DNA from: Vishniacozyma victoriae
Taxonomy: Eukaryota > Basidiomycota > Tremellomycetes > Tremellales > Bulleribasidiaceae
Direction: 5' to 3'
DNA: 64,000 nucleotides
Assembly: GCA_017654735.1 (NCBI GenBank)
Contig: JADPYG010000088.1
Coordinates: 4,836,001-4,900,000, forward strand
Shown here: positions 1-11,013 of the stretch, piece after piece
Position numbering within the stretch: position 1 is the first letter of the stretch
How the letters are laid out: each line of letters opens with the position of its first letter
Program-made: the position numbers and the translations under genes
Notes under the pieces: generated by a model
Database searches by the model: none
Told to the model about the DNA's origin: nothing
Seen by the model: the letters and a program-made list of their open reading frames with translations, nothing else

Positions 1-979
1 TCTTCCCTCTTGACGTCGCTCGATACATGGAGCACGGGAACAAGATCGTCGGTCCCGACAATGCCAACCTCGGGTACTGGAACGACTCTAGACTATGCCA
101 CACCAGTCGGAGGCGCAGGTTTATCGTATGCTGCTTCGACATCTTCTCGCGAAGATCCAATCCTTGGACGTGGATGACGGTCACCGAGCTCGATAAACAC
201 TCGTTACGACTTGATAAGCTTATAATGGCAAACCTTCACAAAGCAAATGTCCAGTATCCCGATACCGAGACTCGCAGCGACGTGAGCACGGTTATCGACG
301 CACGACCCACAGCCAAATGGGACGATGCGGTGACGCTATCAGCTGGCCGAACAATGCTCAACGACCTCGCATCGGCTGACCACAACGCTTTGCGGCCGTT
401 CGCTCTCCAGTTGGACGACTGGTCGGGCTGGATGAAGCTTACTAGAGGAGATGAGCGACAAAAGCTCTCTCGCCAGTCTAAAAGCGATATCGACTCGATA
501 CTGCATCATGCCTGGAAGAGGTATTTCCCCTCTTTTGCGGTTCCTCATTCCGAATTGTTTATCGCCAAGATACGGAACATGGTATCAATCCTCGCCAGAA
601 ATGAGGTACGGACCGTGGGAGGCCACTGGATGCCAAGAACTTTCGTGTTTCTTGCTGTGTAAGTAATCTATCAATGAATTGGTAGAGTGTACATCTGATA
701 GATAGCTTCTTTTGGTTAGTCAAACGATACCCTTCGCCAGACGCTTCATACGCTCTATCCCCTTGGGAGTTGGATGTCGTACACCAGTGGGCTCTACCTT
801 TCGAAAACCGATCAATGTTGGCGGCTGCTATTCGACGCCGCGAAGATTCAATCCGGATAGTGTACGATCGACTTCTCCTCTCCATAGCGGAATTCGGATG
901 GACCATAGAATCTCTATGTGGTTCTCACCTCAGTCCCAGCGTCATTGCGGAACTCAAGGCCCTACACAACGAGAGCTGA
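1..979 (+). CDS. Unknown protein, 5' end outside window
   Basis: I do not recognise this protein. The reading frame is open from the window edge (codons start at base 3), so the ATG at 27 may be internal. The frame runs to about 591. A final exon in another frame fits best from 720 and stops at 979. Joining them needs a donor at 592 (GTATCA) and the acceptor TTAG at 718-719, with a CTGAT branch site near 695. Other donors at 606, 657 and 659 give reading frames of less natural composition. The product is soluble-looking, with no signal peptide or membrane segment. The 3' neighbour is convergent. The coding call is moderate; the splice is uncertain. Confidence 0.45.
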
Positions 980-1264
980 TTGGAGTTTTCGAAATCAGGT
1001 ATGTTCCCAACTGATCTAGATTGTCTCCAGCGGTTCTCGCTGCCATTGCAATATTACCAACGGTGTTTCTTTGTTCGTGTCTCGGTGTCTCGGTATCTAC
1101 TTTCCTCTATGCATAATTGCTTAGTTGCTGTATAATATCATTGACCAGCGAGAAACCCAAAGACGTATGACTCTGAAGTGAGATCCGGTACGTGAATGTA
1201 AAAAAATGCATGAAATGGAAGATACAGTAGGACCGTTGGTAATATACATATGACGACCCTCGAC
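980..1264. other. Convergent intergenic stretch
   Basis: Short AT-rich spacer between two converging genes. It should hold both 3' UTRs and poly(A) signals. I see no gene or repeat in it. Confidence 0.5.
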
Positions 1265-2477
1265 TCATAAGTCGAGGTCTTCCTCCACCACCTTCAAGTG
1301 ATGAACCGGCTCCATGGACATATTGAGAGACGCGGGGCTGCGGTGCTTACGCAGAGCAATGCCATCTGTTGTTGTCAGTGACAACGTTGAACGATGATTG
1401 AAGCTATACTGACTCTCCCGGCCAGCCGACGGCTTCGCACCGCTCCGCTCCCCTTCCTGCGTCTCAATGGTGGGCAGCTTCTAAAAATGGTCAGCTCACA
1501 CTCGTTCTAAGCGCTGACCACCGTTCACGATACTGGAAACTCACTGAAGGACCCGCCCTATCGCTATACCCCCTCTGCGAACGTCAACACGACTCAGAAC
1601 TCCTCATCGACATGAAACCACTCACTGAGGGACCTGCAACGGGCAAAGTGGGGTTCTCCACTACCTCCCTTTTCCCCATTCCGACCCCACCCCGCGCATC
1701 AGCAGCTGTGGCTGGCTCGGATTTGCGAGCAGCCTTTGACGGTCTGCTGCCTGCCTGCATCATCAGTTTATTTCCCATCCAGATCAAATTCTGGTAGTAC
1801 TTACCACCGGACCTCCGGCGGCGTCCTTCGCTCCCCCAATCTTCTTGGTATCTCCCGGTCTCTCTCCCTCCTCTCTGACCCGCTTGGGTCCGCCGAAACT
1901 CAACTTTGACTGTTTATCAGCTAAGGACCGGGTATAGCGAAGGCAGGGCAAGGAGACCAGGATTCATCACGGCAACTCAGGCATGAACGGGAACAGGGAC
2001 GGAATGACAGAGGCTCAGAACGAGGTAGATCCCGGGGATATGAGATGTATGTCGGTTTTCTACCCACACCCTGCTCTTCACCACTACGACGTGTAACCTC
2101 CTGAGAGGTGTAGTAGCTTGGTGTGGAGTTTCCTGCATTTATTCCTGTCCATACGTATTTCTTTCCATCTTTTCATGCTTCCTAACCAGAGAAGAGACCA
2201 TCTCGGAAACGTAAGGTGAAGGAAGCGAAACGACATGGTGATGCTGGAGAGTCGGAGCTGTGGTTCTTTGGTTCATAGTGGTTCCGTCTCCTCCCCATCA
2301 TGCCCAATCCTTCCAGTACCAGCAGCCCAGCCCAAAGACAGAAACCGTGTGCAAGAAATGACTCAGAAACAAAGAAAGATCAAATTGATGGGAGTGTAGA
2401 TTGTGACGGGGAAATGATGGAAGGACAAGGGCGGGTCAAGTCGAGTAGAAACTCACTTGTACCAGATCGTTGGTCAT
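1265..2477 (-). CDS. Hypothetical 150-residue polar protein, six exons
   Basis: Function not recognised. Exons on the minus strand are 2477-2457, 1909-1805, 1754-1626, 1574-1545, 1480-1414 and 1365-1265, giving 453 nt with the phase kept at every junction. The first exon encodes only seven residues (MTNDLVQ) after an A-rich ATG context. It is followed by a roughly 550-nt intron, unusually long for this window; the remaining introns are short with CTGAT/CTGAC branch sites. The protein is hydrophilic and rich in Lys, Glu, Gly and Pro, probably largely disordered, and ends in an acidic tail (VVEEDLDL). The 30-nt fourth exon is a microexon. Phase consistency across six exons is the main support. 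The position of exon 1 is less sure than the rest. Confidence 0.55.
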
Positions 2478-3870
2478 TTTTTTGGGGTATAGTAGTGGTA
2501 TTGGCGTGGTTATGGATGTGTTTGTATTAAGGAAGAGAAACCATCCATCACTTTTCGCCCCTATCACTCTATCCCCTCCCTGGGAACGGAAATTCAGACT
2601 GGACCATCAAAGTGGAGGTGGGTAGTAACGTAAAGTCACGTGACCTGAATATGGTATACACCATGGAAGGGGATATCGATTGCATAGCAACAACTCTTCG
2701 AACGAACAGGAGGTAGAATGTACTCACTCGAATGATCTGAGCCTTCTCAATCTGCCCGTATCAAAAATGATCCTATTGCATCCTTCCTGACTCCACCATT
2801 GACATTCATCGCCGTGATATTCTCCTGATAATTCCATTGTCCTCGGTATTATGTTCCATTCAAGTGGTTGAAGGCGGATATCGAGCGTCGATGAGGAGAG
2901 TCGATGGGAATATGGAAGAGGAGATATCTCGAGGCATCGAGATATGGCTTGTATCAGGAACTGCGAGTCAGTGCGAAGGTCTAGACCCCATTCACGGTTT
3001 GTGCTTACATTGGGGTTGTTGAGCTACAGACAGCCACAAAGATATACTGGCAAGACTGCATTGACTCTCGATCATTTCCCGACCCCAAGGACCTTCTCCA
3101 TCGAAGTCCTCGTCATCCTTTCCCTATCTGTGTGGTCGGATCGCCGTCTAAGTCGCTCATCTCTGATGTATCGTTGTTATCTATCTTGTGCGACCGTAGT
3201 TCTTGAAGAATATATATGAGTATGAGCTGATTTAGTTGATGTCAAAACCTAAGAAACGAGTAATGTGGAAACAGGTGGAAAAGAAGCAACGAGTAAAAGA
3301 AGGGGATACTCCAAACAAGGGGACACGGACTTGTGTTTTGAGGACAAGGCGTGTTTATCGCGCATTGCTTCTAAAGGGGTTGAACAAATAGACTCGGTTG
3401 ACGCGCGGTATTGTGAGCGATGAGACCACCACAGGTCGATGATCTCCTTATTGAAGTTGGAGACGAGGAAGAAGTACTGCACGACTTTCAAAGCCAAGTA
3501 TAAGAAAAAGACGGGTACTTCGCTTGTCCCTGAGGTGACTACCCCAAGGCAGCCGGTTACTAGAAGACGGAGATGAAGCGGATGTCCGTGCGTGTTCCGT
3601 GTCCGCGTATACGAATGTGGCGGAATGTGGCGTGACTGACGGACAGATGAGTTCATCATTCAGCTTGACTACCTTTCTATGGTGCACCGGTAGCATGTAC
3701 ACAGAGCAGCTGGATGGAGAATCGAGTGATGCGTGTCGAAAGTGACACCTGAACCACACCGGAAACAAAATGGACAAACAATATCCTTGCAAGATCCTTT
3801 TTTGAAGTGACGTTCGACGGTCCCCCTGGCCTGGTGTGTTCATGAATGTCAAAACAGCGGCTCTCACAAC
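2478..3870. other. Gene-poor stretch with weak minus-strand ORFs
   Basis: This 1.4-kb region should hold the promoter of the minus-strand gene ending at 1265. The minus strand has a suggestive acidic reading frame around 3150-3010 that could splice at 3011 (GTAAGC, then CTGACTCGCAG) into a frame stopping near 2862. Its only in-frame upstream extension meets a stop. Two overlapping minus ORFs at 3249-3867 have compositions unlike real proteins. I do not call a gene here. Confidence 0.35.
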
Positions 3871-3978
3871 GGTTCTATCGTATAACGGTTAGTATATGAG
3901 ATTCTGAGTCAATCAGTCAACCAATAACATGGTTACTACTCAATTCTCGGGATGAGGGTTCGATTCCCCCTAGAACCT
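3871..3978 (+). tRNA. tRNA-Gln (anticodon CTG) with 36-nt intron
   Basis: The acceptor arms GGTTCTA and TAGAACC pair, and a D-arm and a T-arm with TTCGATT are present. The anticodon stem TGAGA pairs with TCTCG. The loop TTCTGA gives anticodon CTG at 3904-3906, which reads CAG. A 36-nt insertion at 3908-3943 sits one base after the anticodon, the canonical eukaryotic tRNA intron position. One A-C mismatch appears in the T stem. Confidence 0.9.
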
Positions 3979-4702
3979 ATTTTTGGATTTTTTGAGGACG
4001 ACTGTTGTTCACCATCCATCTCTAGAAGTTTTTTTATCATATTTTTAGCCCTTGTAGACGCCACCGAAGCTTTGAGCTACCATAGCTCTACACGCCTCTG
4101 GTCTAGTGAGCGTTGTCTAAGTAGCATTCTAGGGGTGACAAGGCCAGGTTGCTTCATTTGGGGACATGCATTAGATTTGGTGCCCACTTCCCATTGAAAA
4201 GGCAAAAGCGGAAGTTCGACACACCCCGGTAGCCGAGTAGGCCAATCTGGCAGACCTATAACGTCTCTGTAGGCCTTACGTCGCTGTACGCTTATATTGA
4301 GCAGGAGACATCATCCGGCTATACTCCTAGCACCTACAAATCAATCGGAGAACTTGACATTTCTTTCATTGTGATGACCCGTAAACTTACGCAACATGGA
4401 CATCTCAAGTACTATGTATACATACACCTAACAGTACAACGCTTAAGCCAGAATCGATAACCTCGTAATGTGCTTCAGACCGTCACTGCGCGGTATCAGA
4501 AGGATCCATGCCATATCCAATGCATGCAACGAATCTTCCTATTCACAGTGTCCTGCTCATCCAAAATATCCACAATGTCCAGTATACACAATATCCAGTA
4601 TCCACAACGTCCATTATACACACATAACACATCAACGTAGCAGAATCAAGTAACCGTTGGTAAAAATAGCATTACGCTGGATCGTCAGCTATGGCTTTGT
4701 TC
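3979..4702. other. Intergenic, with short degenerate repeats
   Basis: The 3' flank of the DEAH helicase and of the tRNA. Around 4548-4625 there is an imperfect array of short units resembling CAATRTCCAGTATACA. No convincing gene is visible. Confidence 0.5.
4548..4625. repeat. Imperfect short tandem repeat
   Basis: Units of about 15-17 nt of the form 'atccacaatgtccagtat' recur with substitutions. It lies just beyond the helicase stop codon, probably in or past its 3' UTR. Confidence 0.5.
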
Positions 4703-7163
4703 TTACCGTTTTTTGGGGTAGTGAACAGTTGATTCGCCATGTAGCTTGGTCCAAGCTTCGATTTCGACTCGAGGAATGACTGTCATGACTTCCAATAAGA
4801 GAAGTTTCTGATCCGGAGTAGGTCGAAAGCCTCGGAGCTAAAAGTAAGCACAATCAGACAGCTTGACTCACAGATGTATAAATCACATAGAGGGGCGGAA
4901 CACCGGCCAGCGGATGAGCCTTGTGAATCAACAAATCCTACCTATCAGCATCATTGGACCCCTTTACCGCTAAAACTTACTCGTCCAGCGAGCTTTGGTC
5001 CACAGGTGCGGAGGGAGCGCCATCCGGTCTTCTTGTCCTTGATGTCAGGTCGAGGATTGAACCTGACAGCGAGATGGGTGGGCAGACACGTCAAGAGACA
5101 CTTGCGTAGATCCGCAAGCGTTAATCTTGGCGTGTCGGTTCTCTTGAGCTCGATACCGTAGACATCTACTATCAGCCCAAGACGCTCAAGAATAACTGAC
5201 CTTGATAGCTGGAGAGTAGTACTTTGAGCGCTTTATCGATGTCGATACAAGTGCTGCGACTCAAAGCATACTCTTCGCAGAAGTTGATATCTCGACCAGC
5301 AAGGAACAGGTGCTTCCATGCTAACCAGAGGTTTATCAAGGTCAAGTGGTCGGACGAAGGTTCGGTGAATCGGGCCAAAACCTTTTGCAAGGTGCCATTA
5401 TCGTCTTTTCCGAGGGAGCGGATAAACGAGCCTGAAGCAGAGGTGATGGCGATCAAGACAAGTATATCGTACGCAAAGAGTGGGGCAACACCTTCGTTTG
5501 GACTAGCGTAGACAAAGAGACTTGCCATCTCTGGATTGAGATCGATATCCGCCGAAAGCCTTCCTTTGTCGGTCAAGACCAGCTTGTTGACGTCGGAACT
5601 GTTGTTGATGAGGCCGTGATCTGCCATCCGAATCAAGGCTGAATCAATCTGCTCCGGATCCGGGGTTGTGAACCAGCCATGACTCTTGATATCCCCGGTG
5701 GAAGCGAGAATCTGGGTGAGGTCCATGGTCAAGTCCGAATGGCGCAAAGTCTCGACGGGGTTGAGGTCGAGCTTGTCGTAAGTCGATTTGTGGTAACAAT
5801 GTACCACTATCCCGGGCTGGACTCGTCCCGCACGACCAGCTTGTTGAGTGAGCTGATGTTTGGAGCATTGGATAGGGATCAAATCCGTTGCCAGCGTCGT
5901 TGGATCAAAGTGCGATAGCTTGTTCTTTCCAGTGAGCACCACCATACGAATTCGAGGGAGGGTGATGCTCGTTTCGGCGACATTGGTGGCGAAGATGATC
6001 TTGCGCTTGACTGTCCCATCTTCGGCGAATCGATCGGTAGACACCAAGTTCTGCTCATCTAGAGGAACGTCCCTCGAAAGTCGTAGGAACTCGACATTTC
6101 GAAAGGCGGCGGGGTGGTCTTGGTTCAAAACCTTGAAACACTGTGACGACACCTGAGAGATCTCGCCGACACCGGGCAGAAAGACGAGCGTATCTCCATC
6201 CGTGATTCGAGGATCCAAGTACATCATTCGAAGGCTTCGTACAATGAGGACCTCATAGGAGCTGGCGAGATCGGACTCCTTGAGCCAGATGTGGGTCAAT
6301 TGCTGAGTAGCTCCAGCGACGTTGATCTGGATGGGCTTGAAGGAGGCGAAATGACGACAAATCCGTTCCGCGTTGCAGGTAGCAGACATCAGAATTAATC
6401 GAAGGTCGGGGCGACGTTTGAGGACCACGAGCATCACCGCCAAGAGGTACTCGATGTTCTGCGATAGCTCATGCGCTTCGTCAATGATGACGATCGCAGC
6501 CTGGGGAATCGGACTCTTCATGTCCTTGTTGAGCATAGACCTTAGCAGCCCATCGGTCAAGACAACAATCTTGGCATCGTCCTCGTTCTTGGGCATGTCT
6601 CCCCCTCCTCGATACTTGTATCCAACGAGTTTCCGGTCTATTTCGTCAGCTTATCAAAGGGTTATGCGGCCACTACTCACTGTCGACTTCAACTTGCAAT
6701 CTACTCCCGCAACCTTTGGTGGCTACCTGTTTCGGCTGCGTGACGAGGATCTGCTTGTCGATTCCTAATGCCCTCAATTGATGGAGGCACAATTGAGGGG
6801 TTCTGCTCCATCAGCCTGGACAGAGCGTATCAGCTTACTGGGTCGTCTTGCCCGTTCCCGTTCCCGCTACCACCAAGACCACTTGCGATTGGAACAACTG
6901 ATTATCAGCCACAAGTAACTTCCAGAAGATAAACACTTGCCGCAAGAGCGATGGCGGAGAGGCTGGAGTAGATCGGGAGTAGCTCTCGCAGCTTTTGGAT
7001 CGAAGCATACCCCTCACTGAACGGCTGATCGGCATTCAAGCAATTCGGGAGGGATGAATCCTATCATCAGCCCAAGTACTTCATATGAACATACCTGAAG
7101 CTGCTTTAATCGATCAAGGGTGATCAATTTAGCGACATCCTTCCATGCCTCAAGGGCGGTCAT
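4703..7163 (-). CDS. DEAH-box RNA helicase
   Basis: An ATP-dependent RNA helicase of the DEAH/DHX superfamily (SF2), about 730 residues, likely acting in RNA processing. Visible motifs are Walker A GTGTGKTTQ, DEAH (IIDEAHELSQ), SAT (LMSATCNAE), motif V (ATNVAETSITLP) and motif VI. Motif VI reads QQAGRAGR where QRAGRAGR is usual. The C-terminal part resembles the OB/NTP-binding region of the family (HKAHPLAGVPPLYVIY). Translation starts at 7163 (MTALEAWKD). Introns include a 36-nt one just after the Walker A motif and one that keeps frame only with a GC donor (6940-6898, GCAAGT). The last intron chain ends in PKKR and a stop at 4703. The exact orthologue (a Prp43/Prp22-like spliceosomal factor or another DHX) cannot be fixed from sequence reading alone. 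Confidence 0.9.
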
Positions 7164-7501
7164 CTTGGTAGTTCTTGAAGTAGACCTGAGTGTCAGCTCA
7201 GCTGGATCAATCAGCAGTGTCGCTCACATATCGTTTGTTATTTGTATTTGGTGTGATGAGTGTATAGTAAGTATGAGTGTAGTAAGTGAAGATTTATGGA
7301 GCCAAAGGATGGTTTATTGTTTACTCAGCGAACAAAGCACAAAAGCGCAGTCAGGGATAAAACAGGTGAATAGGTGGTGAAGGGGGCGCAAGTACAGTGA
7401 CCTATACTTACTCACGTCTTTATCATTCCACACTTGCTCACATTAATATATCCACACTTGCTCACATTAATATATCAGTAACGTTTACAGTATCAGTAAC
7501 T
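7164..7501. promoter_or_regulatory. Divergent promoter with 24-bp tandem repeat
   Basis: Shared upstream region between the minus-strand helicase and the plus-strand gene at 7502. It contains a two-copy tandem repeat at 7428-7476 close to the latter's start codon. Confidence 0.5.
7428..7476. repeat. 24-bp direct tandem repeat, two copies
   Basis: The unit CACACTTGCTCACATTAATA plus ATATC occurs twice back to back with period 24 and no mismatch. It lies 26 bp before the ATG at 7502, so it is probably in the 5' UTR or core promoter. Confidence 0.8.
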
Positions 7502-9238
7502 ATGAAGCGATCATTCGACCACGACCATGAAGAAGAGGAGGATGAGTCTCGGCGAGCAGGACCATCCAGAATGCTATCGAGCGACTTCACCAGCCTCTCT
7601 TTGGCGCCACCCGCCAGCCACTCCTCCTCAAGTAATCTCAATCCGACCGCACCTTCTTTTCTCCCTCAGCAAGCGCCGTCAAGATCGGCCAGTCGACATG
7701 TCAGCCTTTCCCTCCCCGAACTTCCAGAAGGGGATGAATGGGTAATGGTAGACAAGATCCTCGGCCGACAATTGTTAGGCTGGACTGAAGTGTACTACTG
7801 CGACATGCAGTCCTTCAACGGCGATGGGTCCAGATATGTTGTTGGAGTCAGCGCTTTTGAGATTATCGTCGGTACCCTCGACCTCGCCGCTTTCCCAGGT
7901 TACGGAGATCCTCTTATTGGTGTCTTGGAATGGGTGTATCGGAAGTTCAGGCCAGCGGGGCCGATTGTAAGTGTGTCTGCACGGATACAGCTGATATTAG
8001 ATCGATACGTTCATCCCCCAGTCAAAGAAGAGATCTTCCAGAGTCTTTGTAAAGCTGGTATTCGAGGACAAGGACTCTACTAGCCGAGCGCTGGCTTTGG
8101 CAAGTAGATCTCTTTCATGTCGAGTCCTCAGCTGATATCATGTAGACCGACTTGACCTATGTCAAGGAGGAAATGGAAATCACAGCGACGGTGACCAGGT
8201 GTTTCCACAGACATACTGGATGGGTAAGTATATTCCTCACCTACTTCATTCCGCATATTGACGAGATAGACCATCTGTGCTCGGTCCCGGTTACAACTTC
8301 TCGAGTCCACAAGGCGCCGCCAGCTGGTCCCAATGTGGCTCAATCGACTTCTTACTGCGGTGCCGGATCTGTCGAATATCGTAACGGATTTGAACCTTCC
8401 AAAGGCTCGTCCCCCTAGGTGCCGAAGCTACGTATCTATGGATGCTGTCGACCAGTCGACGTCCTTTCACACCCTTCGCGACGGACACTTGATGGACTTG
8501 GCCCAGACGAAAGCTCAGCGAGAAGTCGTTCATCCCCGAGGGTGTAGGACCGTATTGCCCGAGCCCACCCAGCAATTCGACGATCGACTCTACGGTCGCG
8601 ACTTTTTCGACAACGACAGTCTGACCACTCGAGACCGCCTAGTCGGTAGCCATTCGAAAATCCTTCAGCACACCAAGCAGGTCGAGTACCTTCAGTCTTC
8701 GGTCGACAAGCAGCTCGGCGTCAAACTGCATGCTCCAAGTCTCCAGTTCTACAAGGAGTCAGGAGCCGGCTGGGCAGCCAATGCTACGCTGTCCCGGCTC
8801 CAGGATTACGGTCGACTTGTCGTTGGAATCGCCTTGGTCAATCTGGAGGAGATCGACCTTCAATCACTCATCGATGAAAAGGGACATCAACTTCATGAGA
8901 AGGTCGATTCGGGCTTACGCAGCGGACTCAACGAGCAGGAGCAAGAAGTACTCTGGAAAGACGACCACCCGGATGAAACCTCGTTTCCGTGTCTTCGAAT
9001 CGGGTACATACACCAGGATTCGGAGAAGGAACCGGACGATCCCTGGAGTGCGAAATACCCATTCCAATTCAACTCAGAGCTCGACGACCCTTTCGCAGCA
9101 ATACTTCGAGACTCACCACCTGAAGAGCAACCGACTGCAGCACCCAATGTCGACATGTCGCTCCCTATTGAACCGCCCACGGAAGCACACGAAACCATCC
9201 TCCCCGGACTTTACAATGGAAGGGAGATTTACCAGTAG
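7502..9238 (+). CDS. Unknown 536-residue protein
   Basis: Not recognised. Exons are 7502-7966, 8001-8099, 8146-8223 and 8270-9238, all phase 0, for 536 residues. The second intron preserves frame only with a GC donor (GCAAGT at 8100); a GT donor three bases on shifts into a frame with an early stop. The N-terminal 70 residues are acidic then Ser/Pro-rich. A globular region follows (GDEWVMVDKILG onward), then a mixed charged C-terminus ending in an acidic, Pro-rich tail. There is no signal peptide or membrane segment. An in-frame ATG at 7397 lies upstream in the repeat-containing leader; I prefer 7502 because the leader is AT-rich and repetitive. Confidence 0.7.
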
Positions 9239-9616
9239 GTCTGTCGGTAACGCTGACGACCTTTTCCCCAACAGCTGTGTTGAACAATATACCAACGGTT
9301 ACCTGATTCAGTTACGTGTCTCGATTCTCGGTTGTATATGCTATTGTGCATGTAGATGTGGTTGTATATTATGAATGGGTGTGGGCGATGATGGCTATTA
9401 CTTTCAGCGTCGTGATGTGTTATTGTCTCATTCTATTCCCGTCTTCCCCGGATTTCCCGGGCGCCGAGACCGTATTCTAAGTTTGGAAATAAGCCGCGAT
9501 TTAAGGTATGGGCCCACCTTCTATTAGGGTTATTATGAGAGGGGTAATCAAGTGACGATTGTAGATCAGGTTGTTATGCATTGTACATTACCATATACAT
9601 TCTTATAATATTGATC
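9239..9616. promoter_or_regulatory. 3' flank and promoter of RTA1-like gene
   Basis: A 378-bp AT-rich spacer between two same-strand genes. No ORF or clear motif was seen. Confidence 0.4.
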
Positions 9617-10865
9617 ATGATGGACACCAAGATGATGGCGCTACTAGCCACGATGGTGCTACCAATGTTTGCTGCTGCAAGGGAAGGACCTGATTGTCCT
9701 GCCGATCCTTACGTACGTGTTTACCACAACTTCGAAAGTGATCTTTACTGATTTCAAGGCGAATCCTCAGACCGACACGTACGTTTCTCCTCCGATACTC
9801 CTGCTGATACCAGATGCAATCCCTTACGTTATGTTCCTAATGAACCGATCAACATCGTCGCTGCTGTTTTGTACTTTATCGTCGCGATCATCCTCACAAT
9901 ATGTGCGTTTTCAAGATATTCTCAGCTGACAACAAGGGGAGTTCAAGAGACCAGCCAAATGGTTCATGGTCCTAGTCATTGGTGCTTGGTGCGAGGGAAT
10001 AGGTCTAGCTCTGCGATTAGGAGTAAGGCAGAACCTACACTCGACCGGATTGTATATCGCTCAATACTTGTTTGTCGTGCTATCGGTGGGTTACCAATTT
10101 AGACTCTGCTCATAACAGCCTTGTGCTTTCCTTGCTGGTGATTACATCCTATTGGGCAGACTGGTCTCATACTTTGACGCGTCGGCATACCTCAAGCCTC
10201 TCAAGCCGGGATGGGTCTCATGGGCTTTCATCATCTCTGATAGTGAGTCAACCACCTTCGGCTTCGCTGACAATAGTCATCACCTTCCTCATCCAAGCCG
10301 CAGGAGGTGGTCTATCCACATCCACCAATATCAGTCAAGCTCAGACTGGTGGAAATATCTTCTTGGCTGGTATCGCTATCCAGATGGCCAGTTTCGCTTT
10401 GTTCAGCGCAATGTGGATTTTGTTCATCGTTAGAGTGTACGTCCTTCCTTCGACTAGAGCTGATGACAGGTACATCAATGACAAGGCATTATGGAACAAG
10501 CCAGGATGGAAGCCGCTATACTTTGCCCTTGGATTCACCTGTATCTGCTTCATGATCCGAAGTGTTTTCCGAACAGTCGAGCTAAGTCAGGGGTGAGTAT
10601 CCCATAGCATCGCCATGATGAAGTCGCTGATATCAGATACATCGGATATCTCGCCACCCACGAACGATTCTTCCTGGGTCTAGATACTCTACCCCTCTTC
10701 CTCGGTATCACCGTCTACACCTACTTCTGGCCAGGAAAGTACCTCCGGTACGATCTCAAGAAGGATGAGATTGAGATGGAACGAGCCAGTCAGGATGGAT
10801 CTGCGACCGCTTTGCAGCATGGATCTGTTGAAGAGCCAAAGCTCACTGGCTCTACTGTAGTATAA
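9617..10865 (+). CDS. RTA1-like multi-spanning membrane protein
   Basis: A fungal RTA1/RSB1-family membrane protein. Family members are linked to sphingoid-base or lipid export and to drug resistance. The spliced product is about 340 residues with an N-terminal hydrophobic leader (MMALLATMVLPMFAAA), a short Cys-containing ectodomain, and about seven hydrophobic helices. Family-typical features near the end are FRTVELSQGYIGYLATHE and DTLPLFLGI. The short cytosolic tail is charged. It has seven introns, most of 33-50 nt. One (10437-10469, GTACGT to GACAG) is exactly 33 nt, stop-free and in frame, so retention adds 11 residues. The family assignment is confident; the substrate is unknown. Confidence 0.85.
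10437..10469 (+). other. 33-nt in-frame intron
   Basis: It has donor GTACGT, a GCTGATGA branch region and acceptor CAG. It has no stop and a length divisible by three, so both spliced and retained forms are translatable. Confidence 0.7.
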
Positions 10866-11013
10866 CTTGTTTGTAGACTAGATTTGCATTGCATGGTTGG
10901 ACCTTTCCATCCACAGCATGGGGATATTGCGTGATACGGTCCGATCGGCGCGTGATCAGGCACTTGTGCTTGACTTTTACGTTTTGGCCGACACTTCACT
11001 CTGCAAATACATC

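Noticed and set aside
3249..3867. Two overlapping minus-strand ORFs of about 138 codons
   Set aside because: They overlap each other in different frames, have Ser/Arg/Leu-rich off-frame composition, and one runs up against the tRNA gene.
4216..4260. tRNA-like fragment (GTTCGA and CCGGTAGCCGAG)
   Set aside because: No acceptor stem or anticodon arm can be paired around it.
8152..8418. Alternative frame of the gene at 7502 (Gly/Ser-rich reading)
   Set aside because: It needs the GT donor and stops early, whereas the GC donor joins two long, well-composed exons in frame.
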